Source of the DNA: Sunxiuqinia elliptica
Lineage (GTDB): Bacteria > Bacteroidota > Bacteroidia > Bacteroidales > Prolixibacteraceae
Reading direction: 5' to 3'
NCBI RefSeq assembly: GCF_900113005.1
Contig: NZ_FONW01000013.1
Coordinates: forward strand, 62,001-126,000
DNA: 64,000 bases
Positions 7,628 through 16,525 of this stretch are shown here, piece by piece; within the stretch, counting starts at the first letter, position 1, and each line of letters opens with the position of its first letter. The notes below the pieces were generated by a model that did not search any database, was not told where the DNA came from, and saw nothing but the letters and a program-made list of their open reading frames with translations. Made by a program: the position numbers and the translations under genes.

Positions 7628-10600
7628 ATGAGTACCTATAGTATCGGAATTGATATCGGATATTCTGCTATAAAGATAGCAATCATAGATAGTCAAAATA
7701 ATGTTGTCTTTACTGAATACCAGACGCATAAAGGACAAGTGAAAGATACGCTCGAATTGCTTTTTCTCCGGATTGATGAGAAAATCAGTATCTCGGAAAT
7801 AAAGCATGGAGCAATGACCGGTAGTTTGGGGCGGAATAGGATACAAGGAAGACTAATCCATCGTGTAAACGAGGTTGCTGCGGCTATCGAAGGAAGCGTT
7901 TTCTTGAATCCGGAAGTAAAGTCTATTATTGAAATTGGAGGGCAAAGTGCCAGATACTATACCGGCCTTAGTGGGCAGCAAGGAAATATCTTAAGAATTT
8001 CGAAAAGAAATAGGTTGCAGATGGCATCGAACTCGGACTGTGCTGCAGGTACAGGTTCGTTTTTGGAAGAGCAGGCGTCGCGACTAAACATCGACATCAA
8101 TCATTATTCCGAGTTTGTTCAAAGGGCAAAAACGGTTCCTCGAATAGCGGGTCGATGCAGTGTTTTTGCCAAGACTGACATTATTCACCATCAGCAGGAA
8201 GGGCTTCCTTCAGAAGATATTTTAAAAGGGGTTGCCTATGCCATTGTTAAAAACTACAAAGGAGCAGTAATTCGCCGTCTACCTGTTGAATCGCCCATGT
8301 TATTTATCGGTGGAGTTGCAAAAAATCAGGCAATTGTTGATGCGCTGAGAGATGTGTTGCATAAAACGGAGTCGGAACTAATCGTTCCCAAACATTTCGA
8401 TATTGCCAATTCGATTGGGGCTGCATTGATTGCAAAAAAGGAAAACTTCAGGTTGAATTTTCGAAAGGTTTTTTGGGATTGCTTAACTTTTGAAGAGGCA
8501 GCTAAAAAGCCCAATGGCGAAGATTTGGTTCCACTATCCCGGCTTGCTCAGGAAGATATTACAACAAAGCATGTCATTTCCCCTCGAAAAATAAACTCTT
8601 CGGAACAAGCTTTCTTTTTGGGAGTAGATATAGGCTCCACAAGTACCAACTTGGTTTTAATCAATCCTGATAGAGAAGTGGTAACTTTCGAATACATCAG
8701 AACCAAGGGAAATCCACTGAAAGCGGTTCAGGAGGGTTTAAAAAAAATTAGAAGTACGTTAACAGGGGAGTTCAAAATTTCCGGAGTCGGGATAACGGGA
8801 TCAGGGCGTAATTTCATTGGTCAACAGATCGGGGCCGATGTTATTAAGGACGAAATTACGGCGCAAGCAAAAGCAGCGGTAAAAATAGATCCGGAAGTAG
8901 ATACCATTTTCGAAATCGGAGGCCAGGATTCAAAGTACATAAGCATTACTAACGGGAGGGTTACCGATTTCCAAATGAATAAGGTTTGTGCTGCAGGAAC
9001 AGGCTCCTTTCTGGATGAGCAGGCGCAGGAGTTCAATATCCCTGTTGATGAACTTGGAACCTTGGCCTTCAAAGGAGCGCATCCGGTTGCTTTGGGAGAG
9101 CGTTGCACCGTTTTTATTAAAACAAGCATTGCCTCCAGCCTGTCGAAAGGAGAAAAAACAGAAGATATTGTTGCTGGCTTGTGCTATTCCATTGCAAAAA
9201 ACTACCTGTACAGGGTTGTTGGGCAAAAAAAGATTGGCAACAAAATTATGCTACAGGGCGGAATTGCTTTTAACCAGGGCGTAGCAAATGCATTTCGGAT
9301 TCTAACTCAAAAGCCAATAAGCACCACTCCTTTTTTTAGTGTGACCGGCGCTTATGGCGCTGCCCTTATTGCCCGCGATGAAATGAGGGGAAGGGAAACA
9401 AGTTTCATTGGGATTGAAAAATTGGGGCTTTTATCTCAGGAAAATGAAATACAAAAAACAGCAATTGAAGAGACGAATTCCGGCAATTTCAACAAGAAAA
9501 TAGGAGAAACCATATTTGATGATTACGACAATACAATAGACCCAGCGAAAAAAACGGTAGGCATACCAAGGGCTTTGTTTACCTATGGAATGTTTCCCAT
9601 GTTCAATGCCATTTTCAAAAAACTGGGATTTAACGTGCTGCTGTCTGATTGGAGCAATGAAGATACCATCAGGCTGGGACAGGAATTTGCCATGGAAGAG
9701 ACTTGCTTTCCTGTAAAATTAATTACCGGACATGTCGCTGAACTGGTTTCCAAAGGTGTTGATTATCTATTTTTTCCTGATTTGTACACGATTGATCATC
9801 CCGGTTCGCAGTCGCGCCAAAACTATGGCTGTGCCTATATGCAGCTGGCTTTTAAGATTGTCAGTCATACGATGGAACTCGAAAAGAAAGGGATAAAACT
9901 GTTAGCACCAACCATTGCCTTTAATCTGGGAAAAGACTTTATGCGGAAATCGTTTTCTAATTTGGGCGAACTCCTTGGGAAAAACGAGGCGGAAACCAAT
10001 GCTGCCCTTCAAAAAGGGATGGAGGCATTTCATCGTTTTGAAGAAAGGATTGCCGCAAATGGAAAAAAGGCCATGGAAAAGCTGGATCCAGGCAAAATCA
10101 CCTTTGTTATTGTGTCCAAAATGTATGGCGTGTCTGATCCGGTTTTAAACTTGGGAATTCCAGACAAATTGATGGATATGGGCTACCAGGTTGTTCCCTT
10201 TTTCGACCTACCCGAAGGTGCTGATGTTTCTAAAGAACACCCCAATATGTACTGGCCGTTTGGGCAACACATCCTTGAACCGGCTTACATGGTGAGGGAG
10301 CATCCCAACATGTTTCCCATTTTGTTGAGTCATCATGGCTGCGGCCCCGATTCGGTGTTGATTCATTATTTCAAAGAAATTATGGGTGATAAACCTTTCC
10401 TGAATATTGAAATCGACGAACATGCATCAACCATTGGGGTAACTACACGAATTGAAGCCTTTGTGAACAGCTTGAAAGTCAGTCAAACAAAGGAATCAAA
10501 ATCCACAGCTCATTATTTGGGAAAAGTAAATTATAAAAACTTGAATATTAAGCATCATTTGGCCGAGCTAAGTCCTGTTGCAAAAATATACCTTCCCAAT

Positions 10601-11650
10601 ATTTATCCTTATTCTGAACTTTTTAAAGAGCTGCTCATACAGAAAGGCTATAACGTCGATATTCTGAAAACCAATGCTCAAACGATTGGGGAAGGACGAA
10701 AACATACCTTAACCAACGAGTATTATTCATTAAGCTCGTTGTTGGGCGACTGCTTTAGTGTTGTCGAAAATACACCCGACAAACAGGGAATTACTTTTCT
10801 AATTCCGCAAACCGAGGGGGCCGAAGTAGAAGGCCAGTTCAATCGGATGTTGAGGACTAAACTCGATGAACAAAACTATCATGAGATCGAAATTGCATCG
10901 CCCTTTCTGGAAGATGCTGTTTCATTGGAATACGATGAGCTGAAGGCTGTCTTTTATTGCATCCTGGCCGGAGATATTGTAAATGTTGCTGCACCAGATT
11001 ACAAAGAAACTTCTCTTCAGAAGTTTAAAAAGCTGATACGCGATAAACAGCTAAACATTTCAAGCCTGAAAACAGCAGCTGAAGAAGTTTATGCCGTATT
11101 GAAAAAACGAACATATTCCAAAAGGGTACTGGCTATTGGCGAACCACAAATTATTTTTAACGACTTCCTGAATAGCTACACTTTTAACGCTCTGGAAGAG
11201 CAAAAGCATAAAGTTGTTTATAGCCCGCTTTCTGAAGCTGTCTGGATGTTTTGGGATGATTTTGTTAAGCAAAACAGATCGGGAGATGCTGTCTTCGCCA
11301 GTAAGTTAAAGGCATTGAAAAATGATATGCAAAACATCGCCCGACAACTAAACGATGAGAGCCCTTTTACGCCTGAAATTGAAACTCTTGTAACTAAGGC
11401 AGATGAAACAATTGGCCTTTATGCCGGAGCTTTTGCCCGTTACAGACAAGCCAAAGTACTGTGCAATTCCATTAAAATTGACGGTATTATTACCGCAACA
11501 TCGATGTATGAGAATACCGGTATTTCCCTCAATATTCTACACAAAGGATTTTCAAACGGAGATTCAAAACCAATACTGAATTTAACTTTTGACGGAAACA
11601 GCAATGAAAATGACAGGACTAAGGTCGAGTCATTTATTTATTATTTGTAA
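7628..11650 (+). CDS. Fused CoA-dehydratase-type activase (two BadF ATPase domains) with HgdB/DUF2229-like region
   Basis: This is a 1340-residue multidomain protein. ATPase domain 1 (about 4-270) starts IGIDIGYSAIKIAIID and has cysteines C138 (CAAGTGSFLEEQ) and C177 (GRCSVFAKTD). Domain 2 (about 328-585) starts LGVDIGSTSTNLVL and has C454 (CAAGTGSFLDEQ) and C493 (GERCTVFIKTS). In HgdC-type activases a homodimer holds one [4Fe-4S] cluster with two cysteines from each subunit; here the tandem copies could make an intramolecular pair. From about residue 640 onward lies a DUF2229/HgdB-like region with C693 (ETCFPVK), C735 (NYGCAYMQ) and C905 (HHGCGPDS). Such proteins use ATP hydrolysis to drive low-potential electrons into a reductase. 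The real substrate is unknown. It is first in an operon with transport and Suf-like genes. Confidence 0.9.
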   Translation: MSTYSIGIDIGYSAIKIAIIDSQNNVVFTEYQTHKGQVKDTLELLFLRIDEKISISEIKHGAMTGSLGRNRIQGRLIHRVNEVAAAIEGSVFLNPEVKSIIEIGGQSARYYTGLSGQQGNILRISKRNRLQMASNSDCAAGTGSFLEEQASRLNIDINHYSEFVQRAKTVPRIAGRCSVFAKTDIIHHQQEGLPSEDILKGVAYAIVKNYKGAVIRRLPVESPMLFIGGVAKNQAIVDALRDVLHKTESELIVPKHFDIANSIGAALIAKKENFRLNFRKVFWDCLTFEEAAKKPNGEDLVPLSRLAQEDITTKHVISPRKINSSEQAFFLGVDIGSTSTNLVLINPDREVVTFEYIRTKGNPLKAVQEGLKKIRSTLTGEFKISGVGITGSGRNFIGQQIGADVIKDEITAQAKAAVKIDPEVDTIFEIGGQDSKYISITNGRVTDFQMNKVCAAGTGSFLDEQAQEFNIPVDELGTLAFKGAHPVALGERCTVFIKTSIASSLSKGEKTEDIVAGLCYSIAKNYLYRVVGQKKIGNKIMLQGGIAFNQGVANAFRILTQKPISTTPFFSVTGAYGAALIARDEMRGRETSFIGIEKLGLLSQENEIQKTAIEETNSGNFNKKIGETIFDDYDNTIDPAKKTVGIPRALFTYGMFPMFNAIFKKLGFNVLLSDWSNEDTIRLGQEFAMEETCFPVKLITGHVAELVSKGVDYLFFPDLYTIDHPGSQSRQNYGCAYMQLAFKIVSHTMELEKKGIKLLAPTIAFNLGKDFMRKSFSNLGELLGKNEAETNAALQKGMEAFHRFEERIAANGKKAMEKLDPGKITFVIVSKMYGVSDPVLNLGIPDKLMDMGYQVVPFFDLPEGADVSKEHPNMYWPFGQHILEPAYMVREHPNMFPILLSHHGCGPDSVLIHYFKEIMGDKPFLNIEIDEHASTIGVTTRIEAFVNSLKVSQTKESKSTAHYLGKVNYKNLNIKHHLAELSPVAKIYLPNIYPYSELFKELLIQKGYNVDILKTNAQTIGEGRKHTLTNEYYSLSSLLGDCFSVVENTPDKQGITFLIPQTEGAEVEGQFNRMLRTKLDEQNYHEIEIASPFLEDAVSLEYDELKAVFYCILAGDIVNVAAPDYKETSLQKFKKLIRDKQLNISSLKTAAEEVYAVLKKRTYSKRVLAIGEPQIIFNDFLNSYTFNALEEQKHKVVYSPLSEAVWMFWDDFVKQNRSGDAVFASKLKALKNDMQNIARQLNDESPFTPEIETLVTKADETIGLYAGAFARYRQAKVLCNSIKIDGIITATSMYENTGISLNILHKGFSNGDSKPILNLTFDGNSNENDRTKVESFIYYL

Positions 11651-11655
11651 CGAGT

Positions 11656-12165
11656 ATGCAAGCGAAGAAAACAATGGTAATAACAATAATGATAATAGGT
11701 GTGCTGGCTTTGTCCCTTTCGATTTGGGCATATACCAAAGGCGTTCACATTGCCGGTTTTAAGAGTGCCTTGAAAATGGGGTTGCGTATTTTCCCAATCA
11801 TGTTTTTCACTTTCATTATTATCGGGATGGTCAGCAGTATTGATTTAAGTAGCGGCATTCAGAAAACTTTAGGAAATGACTCAGGGATTTCAGGAATTGC
11901 AATTGCCTCTTTGGCGGGCATGTTAACTCCTGGTGGAACTTTCGTAGCACTATCGGTTGGCGGAACACTCATAAAATCAGGGGCAGGAATAAGTCCTGTT
12001 GTGGCCTATATGGTTGCTTTTTCGACATGGGATTTAACCCGTACTCCATTCGAAATCGGTTTTATGGGATGGAAATATGTGCTGGTAAAATGGTGCTGCA
12101 TTTTGATACTGCCGTTCATCGGTGGGCTGATTGCAAAGTTGTTGTTTTCATGGGTCAATTTTTAA
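11656..12165 (+). CDS. Small permease-like membrane protein
   Basis: The 169-residue product has four or five membrane helices (about residues 7-27, 40-62, 78-105, 112-130 and 143-166). The segment LAGMLTPGGTFVALSVGG at about residues 87-104 has the look of a half-size YraQ/DUF318-type permease, with a re-entrant Gly/Pro loop. The ATG follows the stop of the activase gene by only 5 nt, so the two are co-transcribed. It could carry a metal or small compound related to the neighbouring ABC transporter. The family assignment is tentative. Confidence 0.6.
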   Translation: MQAKKTMVITIMIIGVLALSLSIWAYTKGVHIAGFKSALKMGLRIFPIMFFTFIIIGMVSSIDLSSGIQKTLGNDSGISGIAIASLAGMLTPGGTFVALSVGGTLIKSGAGISPVVAYMVAFSTWDLTRTPFEIGFMGWKYVLVKWCCILILPFIGGLIAKLLFSWVNF

Positions 12166-12180
12166 AAAAAAACTAAAATC

Positions 12181-13965
12181 ATGTTCAAGAATAAATCATT
12201 AAAATTCCTGATTACAATTTCCCAAAGAGGGAAATACCGCCTGGGGACTGCGGCTTTGCTTATCTTTTTTAGTTCGATCTGTTCGCTGGGACCATATTAT
12301 ATTACTTATCTCATCATCGATAACATTATCAACCCGCCTTTTATAATGGCGGAATTGCTATCGCTCGGCGGAATTGCAGCTTTGTTCATTATCGGGCAAA
12401 TGATTTTTTCCGGCATCGCAATGACCCAGTCTCATATTGCGGCATACGATATTTTATTCGATTTGCGTGTTGCTCTTACTCAAAAATTAAGCCGGCTTCC
12501 ACTGGGGTATTATTCCAGTACCAGCTCTGGGACCATCAAGAAAATTATGATGGGAAATATTGAGGATATTGAAGAGTTTGTAGCACACAATCTGGTCGAT
12601 CTAATTTCGGTCGTTTTCCTCCCGATAATCATTTTTTTGTGGTTAGCTTCTTTTAGCCTTTCCTTGGCAATATTAAGCATCCTTCCGGTTCTTGTAGGAG
12701 TTGGCTTACAGCGGTTCCGAATGAAGCTGGAAGCGGGGAATATTCAAAAGTTCTTCAAAATAAAATCGGACATGAATACGACCATCATTGATTTTATTCG
12801 GGGGATGCCGGTGATAAAAGCTTTTAATCTTTCGGTTTTTTCGTTTAAAAAATACCGCGAAGAAGCCGACAGGTACAGCCAGTACTGGATTGATATGAAT
12901 AAAAAAGCTGCTGCTTTTTTTGCTACTTATGCTTTACTGATGGATTGCGGTGTGTTAGTGCTTCTTCCTGCTGGCGGATATATGTATGCTACGGGAAGAA
13001 TTGCATTGTCTACTTTTCTTATGTTCCTGTTTATTGGCATCGGGCTTACTCGCTTTATGAAGCAGTTAACAAGTTTCGGCTCAAATTTGACTCAAATTTT
13101 TAAAGGTGTTGATGAACTAAGGACGGTGTTGGAGGCAGCCGAAATCGACAACAACGGGTCAATTACTATACTGAAGAATTACGATCTTGATTTCAAGCAT
13201 GTTTCGTTTGGCTATGGCCGAAACTTGGTTCTTGATGATGTGTCGTTCCGATTGAAACAAGGAACCATTACAGCATTGGTGGGGCCATCGGGGGCCGGAA
13301 AAACCACTGTTGCCAGGTTAATCCCTCGTTTCTGGGATGTTACTCGAGGTGAAATTATCCTGGGGGGCCACAAGCTGAAAGACATTCAGGGAGATGTATT
13401 AATGAAGCATGTCAGTTTTGTTTTTCAGGATATTTTCATGTTCAACGATACGGTGATTGAGAATATCCGAATGGGGGATACTTCCATTTCTGAAGAAAAA
13501 GTAATAGAGATTGCCCAACAGGCGCAAGCTGATGAATTTATTCAGAAGCTGGGAAACGGGTACCACACGGTTATTGGAACAACAGGAGTTCATCTAAGTG
13601 GTGGCGAACAACAGCGCATCGCTATTGCTCGGGCATTGGCAAAAAACTCACCGGTAATTGTACTTGATGAAGCAACCAGCTATGCCGATACCGAGAATGA
13701 AGACAAAATTCAAAAGGCACTGAATGAGCTGTTAAAGGACAAAACCGTAATTGTGATTGCCCACAGGTTATCTACCATTCAGAATGTCAATCAAATCCTT
13801 TATATCGAAAAAGGAAAGATTATGGAACAAGGCAGTCATCAGCAGTTAATAAACGAAGGTGGCAGGTACAAACGAATGTGGGATTTACATATGGATGCTG
13901 TTCATTGGGGAATAAAACAAGCCACAGAATCAAAAAATAGAAGAAAGGAGGGAATCGCATGTTAG
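12181..13965 (+). CDS. ABC half transporter, exporter fold (first of pair; YbtP/IrtA-like)
   Basis: This 594-residue protein has an N-terminal domain of six membrane helices (about 20-320) and a C-terminal nucleotide-binding domain. Walker A GPSGAGKTT lies near residues 367-375, the signature LSGGEQQRIAIARAL near 472, and Walker B VIVLDEATSYAD just after. The D-loop sequence SYADTENE, with a shortened coupling region, resembles importer-type exporters of siderophore systems (YbtPQ, IrtAB). It pairs with the following gene, which overlaps its end by 7 nt, so the two probably form a heterodimer. Together with a PchR-like regulator this suggests movement of a metal chelate or peptide-like cofactor; direction cannot be told from sequence. 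Confidence 0.88.
   Translation: MFKNKSLKFLITISQRGKYRLGTAALLIFFSSICSLGPYYITYLIIDNIINPPFIMAELLSLGGIAALFIIGQMIFSGIAMTQSHIAAYDILFDLRVALTQKLSRLPLGYYSSTSSGTIKKIMMGNIEDIEEFVAHNLVDLISVVFLPIIIFLWLASFSLSLAILSILPVLVGVGLQRFRMKLEAGNIQKFFKIKSDMNTTIIDFIRGMPVIKAFNLSVFSFKKYREEADRYSQYWIDMNKKAAAFFATYALLMDCGVLVLLPAGGYMYATGRIALSTFLMFLFIGIGLTRFMKQLTSFGSNLTQIFKGVDELRTVLEAAEIDNNGSITILKNYDLDFKHVSFGYGRNLVLDDVSFRLKQGTITALVGPSGAGKTTVARLIPRFWDVTRGEIILGGHKLKDIQGDVLMKHVSFVFQDIFMFNDTVIENIRMGDTSISEEKVIEIAQQAQADEFIQKLGNGYHTVIGTTGVHLSGGEQQRIAIARALAKNSPVIVLDEATSYADTENEDKIQKALNELLKDKTVIVIAHRLSTIQNVNQILYIEKGKIMEQGSHQQLINEGGRYKRMWDLHMDAVHWGIKQATESKNRRKEGIAC
13945..13951 (+). promoter_or_regulatory. Strong Shine-Dalgarno sequence AAGGAGG
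   Basis: AAGGAGG lies 7 nt before the ATG of the second ABC half transporter, within the end of the first ABC gene. It fixes the start at 13959. Such strong sites are unusual in Bacteroidota, where most genes have none. Confidence 0.7.
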
Positions 13966-15686
13966 AAGTGATGAACTTAATTGCAGGGAAATACCATAAC
14001 CGCATGGTTCGGGTAACCTTGATATCAATTTTTGAGGCCATTTTAGGGGCTGTTCCGTTTGTCGTTTTGTATTTCCTTTTATGCAATATTATTGACCATA
14101 CATTTACCTTGCAAAAGCTTCAAGTGTACATTGGTTTTATTGCTGGAAGCGCTGTCTTTAGAATGTTGTTTTCTTATTTAAGTGTAACTGTTTCCCGTGC
14201 AGATGGGACTTTAATGGTTAAAGATTTAAGATTAAGACTGGGGGAACATATCCGAAAACTTCCATTGGGCTTCTTTAGCAGTCATGATACGGGCGAATTG
14301 TCCAATAAAACACTCGATCATGTAAATAAGGTAGAGCAAATTATAACCATGCTTTTGCCCGAATTCATCTCCACATTGGTACTGAGCATACTGGTCGCTA
14401 CGGGGCTGTTTTTCATCGATTATCGCATGGCGTTGGCAACAGTAATTACCATGCCTTTGGCTTTAGGCTTGTTGGTTTGGGCTAAAAAAATAATGCATGT
14501 AAGGGGCAAAGCTTTGTATGAATCTTCATCGGCTTTGGCCAACAGTATTATTGAATTTGTTAATGGCATCAAGTTTATTAAATCGTTCAACAATTCCCAC
14601 CAAAAAATGGACGATCTGGTCGGTAAAATGGACGATTTTAAAAAAAGAAGCCTGAAAGTTGAGGGGATCTTAAGCCCCGTGATGACCTTGTCTGGTATAT
14701 CCATCGATTTTGGACTCGTTATGTTGATATTAATGGGGGCGAGCTTTATGGCTGGTGGAAGCCTGAGTGGAAAAACGTTTATCGTTTTTGTTATTATCAG
14801 CTCCCGTTTTTTTGAGAATCTGAAATCTCTTTCAATCAATTATGTGAAAATACGTTACCTGCTAATTGCCGGTCAAACCATTCAAAGTTTGTTCAACGAA
14901 AAACAGCTTACCGGCAATAAAACCAATGTCGATTTAAGCAAACAAGACATTGTATTTGATGATGTTTCGTTTGGATACAATAAAACAAGAGTACTGAAGA
15001 GCATTAATGTTACCATTCCTCATGGTTCAATGACGGCATTGGTGGGGCCTTCCGGTTCCGGAAAATCGACTATGGCAAACCTTATTGCCCGATTTTACGA
15101 TGTAAACAACGGAAGTATTTGTATTGGAAATAATAAATTGGAAGATGTTGACCCTGAGAAAATTTTACAGGAAATAAGTATGGTGTTTCAAAAGGTTGTC
15201 TTGTTTAAAGATACCATTTACAACAATCTTAGGATTGGAAAACAGCATGCCAGCAGAGAAGAAGTGATTGATGCTGCTAAAAGGGCAAATTGTCACGAGT
15301 TTATTACCAAATTGCCTGATGGCTACGACACAATGGTTGATGAAAACGGAGGTAACTTGTCGGGTGGAGAACAGCTGCGGCTTTCCATTGCCCGGGCCAT
15401 GCTGAAGGATGCTCCCATTGTTCTGCTTGATGAGGCAACATCTTCATTGGACCCGGAAAACGAATTCTTTATTCAGGAAGCAATTTCCAATCTATTAGGA
15501 AATCGGACAGTGGTCGTCATTGCTCACCGGCTGAAAACCATTAAAAATGCCGATAAAATTATTGTACTCAGCAACGGGGAGATTTGCGAAGAAGGTACCC
15601 ACCGTAGCTTATTGAAGAAGCAAGGCTTGTACCATAAAATGTGGCAAACCCAGGAAAGCACCGTCGGCTGGAAGATTACAAACTAA
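13959..15686 (+). CDS. ABC half transporter, exporter fold (second of pair; YbtQ/IrtB-like)
   Basis: This 575-residue protein has six membrane helices (about 15-300) and an ATPase domain with Walker A GPSGSGKST near residue 362, signature LSGGEQLRLSIARAM near 467, and Walker B IVLLDEATSSLD. Its start codon lies inside the last codons of the preceding ABC gene (ATGTTAG, 7-nt overlap) and is preceded by AAGGAGG, which supports this start and coupled translation. With the upstream gene it should form a heterodimeric transporter in the inner membrane. No periplasmic binding protein or TonB receptor is encoded within the same operon. Confidence 0.88.
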   Translation: MLEVMNLIAGKYHNRMVRVTLISIFEAILGAVPFVVLYFLLCNIIDHTFTLQKLQVYIGFIAGSAVFRMLFSYLSVTVSRADGTLMVKDLRLRLGEHIRKLPLGFFSSHDTGELSNKTLDHVNKVEQIITMLLPEFISTLVLSILVATGLFFIDYRMALATVITMPLALGLLVWAKKIMHVRGKALYESSSALANSIIEFVNGIKFIKSFNNSHQKMDDLVGKMDDFKKRSLKVEGILSPVMTLSGISIDFGLVMLILMGASFMAGGSLSGKTFIVFVIISSRFFENLKSLSINYVKIRYLLIAGQTIQSLFNEKQLTGNKTNVDLSKQDIVFDDVSFGYNKTRVLKSINVTIPHGSMTALVGPSGSGKSTMANLIARFYDVNNGSICIGNNKLEDVDPEKILQEISMVFQKVVLFKDTIYNNLRIGKQHASREEVIDAAKRANCHEFITKLPDGYDTMVDENGGNLSGGEQLRLSIARAMLKDAPIVLLDEATSSLDPENEFFIQEAISNLLGNRTVVVIAHRLKTIKNADKIIVLSNGEICEEGTHRSLLKKQGLYHKMWQTQESTVGWKITN

Positions 15687-15754
15687 CAATGTGGTTACAT
15701 ACTAATTCTGACAAGTTGCTGAAATCAGTCAGGATTCCTAAATAATAAAATGTG

Positions 15755-16525
15755 ATGCTAACAATCAATAATTTACATGTAAGTGTGAAACAAAAGGAAG
15801 TGCTAGGAGGAGTTAATCTGAGTATTCCGGAAAATGAAGTCCACGCGCTTTTTGGAGCAAATGGCTCTGGGAAGAGTGTTTTAATCTCTACAATTATGGG
15901 GTATCCCGAATACAAAGTTACTCGTGGTGAAATTCTGTTTCGCGGACAAAATATTACGGAGCTAAACATCGATGAAAGAGTAAAGTTGGGGCTGGGTATT
16001 TCAGAGCAACGTCCTCCGACAATAAAAGGGGTAAAATTAGAGTACCTCGTAAATTTGCTTGCTCCCGAAAAGATGAACGATGAGACATTCAGGATAAAAA
16101 TGCTGGAGCATTTCGGAATGGATAAATTTCTTAATCGCAATATAAATGATGGCTTTTCGGGCGGAGAAATAAAAAAATCAGAGTTGTTTCTGTTGTTATT
16201 GACCAGACCGGATTTTTTAGTATTGGATGAACCAGACTCAGGGGTTGATCCTGAGCATCTAAAAATGATTGGGGCAATGATAACTGAAATATTGCAAAAG
16301 AAAAAACAGGAGGGAGAAAGGTGCAATCCGCAAGCTCGGAGCTCAGGCCTAATTGCTACCCATTCGGCTGAAATTCTAAACTATATCCATACCGATAAGG
16401 CTCATATTATGCTTGATGGGAAAATTTGTTGCAGTGGAAATCCGGCTGTTATGATGGAGCAAATAAGGGCACTGGGCTACAGTTATTGTATCGAATGTCA
16501 ACATGCTAATCAGGAGGAACACTAA
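15755..16525 (+). CDS. SufC-like ABC ATPase (Fe-S cluster assembly type)
   Basis: The 257-residue soluble ATPase, counted from the ATG at 15755 (a GTG one codon upstream is also possible), has Walker A GANGSGKS at residues 34-41, signature FSGGEIKKSE at 134-143 and Walker B FLVLDEPDSGVD at 154-165. The FSGGE-x-KK signature and DEPDSGVD are typical of SufC rather than transporter ATPases. Compared with standard SufC there is an insertion, rich in Lys and with a Cys, after Walker B (about residues 178-195). Its stop overlaps the start of a SufB/D-like gene as TAATG. In the Suf system SufC powers a SufB/SufD scaffold that builds Fe-S clusters. This compact pair is the minimal type seen in anaerobes, and other suf genes are absent from the window. 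Confidence 0.88.
   Translation: MLTINNLHVSVKQKEVLGGVNLSIPENEVHALFGANGSGKSVLISTIMGYPEYKVTRGEILFRGQNITELNIDERVKLGLGISEQRPPTIKGVKLEYLVNLLAPEKMNDETFRIKMLEHFGMDKFLNRNINDGFSGGEIKKSELFLLLLTRPDFLVLDEPDSGVDPEHLKMIGAMITEILQKKKQEGERCNPQARSSGLIATHSAEILNYIHTDKAHIMLDGKICCSGNPAVMMEQIRALGYSYCIECQHANQEEH
16512..16517 (+). promoter_or_regulatory. Strong Shine-Dalgarno sequence AGGAGG
   Basis: AGGAGG lies 7 nt before the ATG of the SufB/D-like gene, inside the end of the SufC-like gene. It decides the start codon at 16525. This is the second such site in the same operon. Confidence 0.7.

Noticed and set aside
12181-15686. Lipid A/MsbA or drug exporter for the ABC pair
   Set aside because: Both have the exporter fold, but the heterodimer layout next to a PchR-like regulator and Suf-type genes fits the metallophore-type subgroup better; direction remains open.
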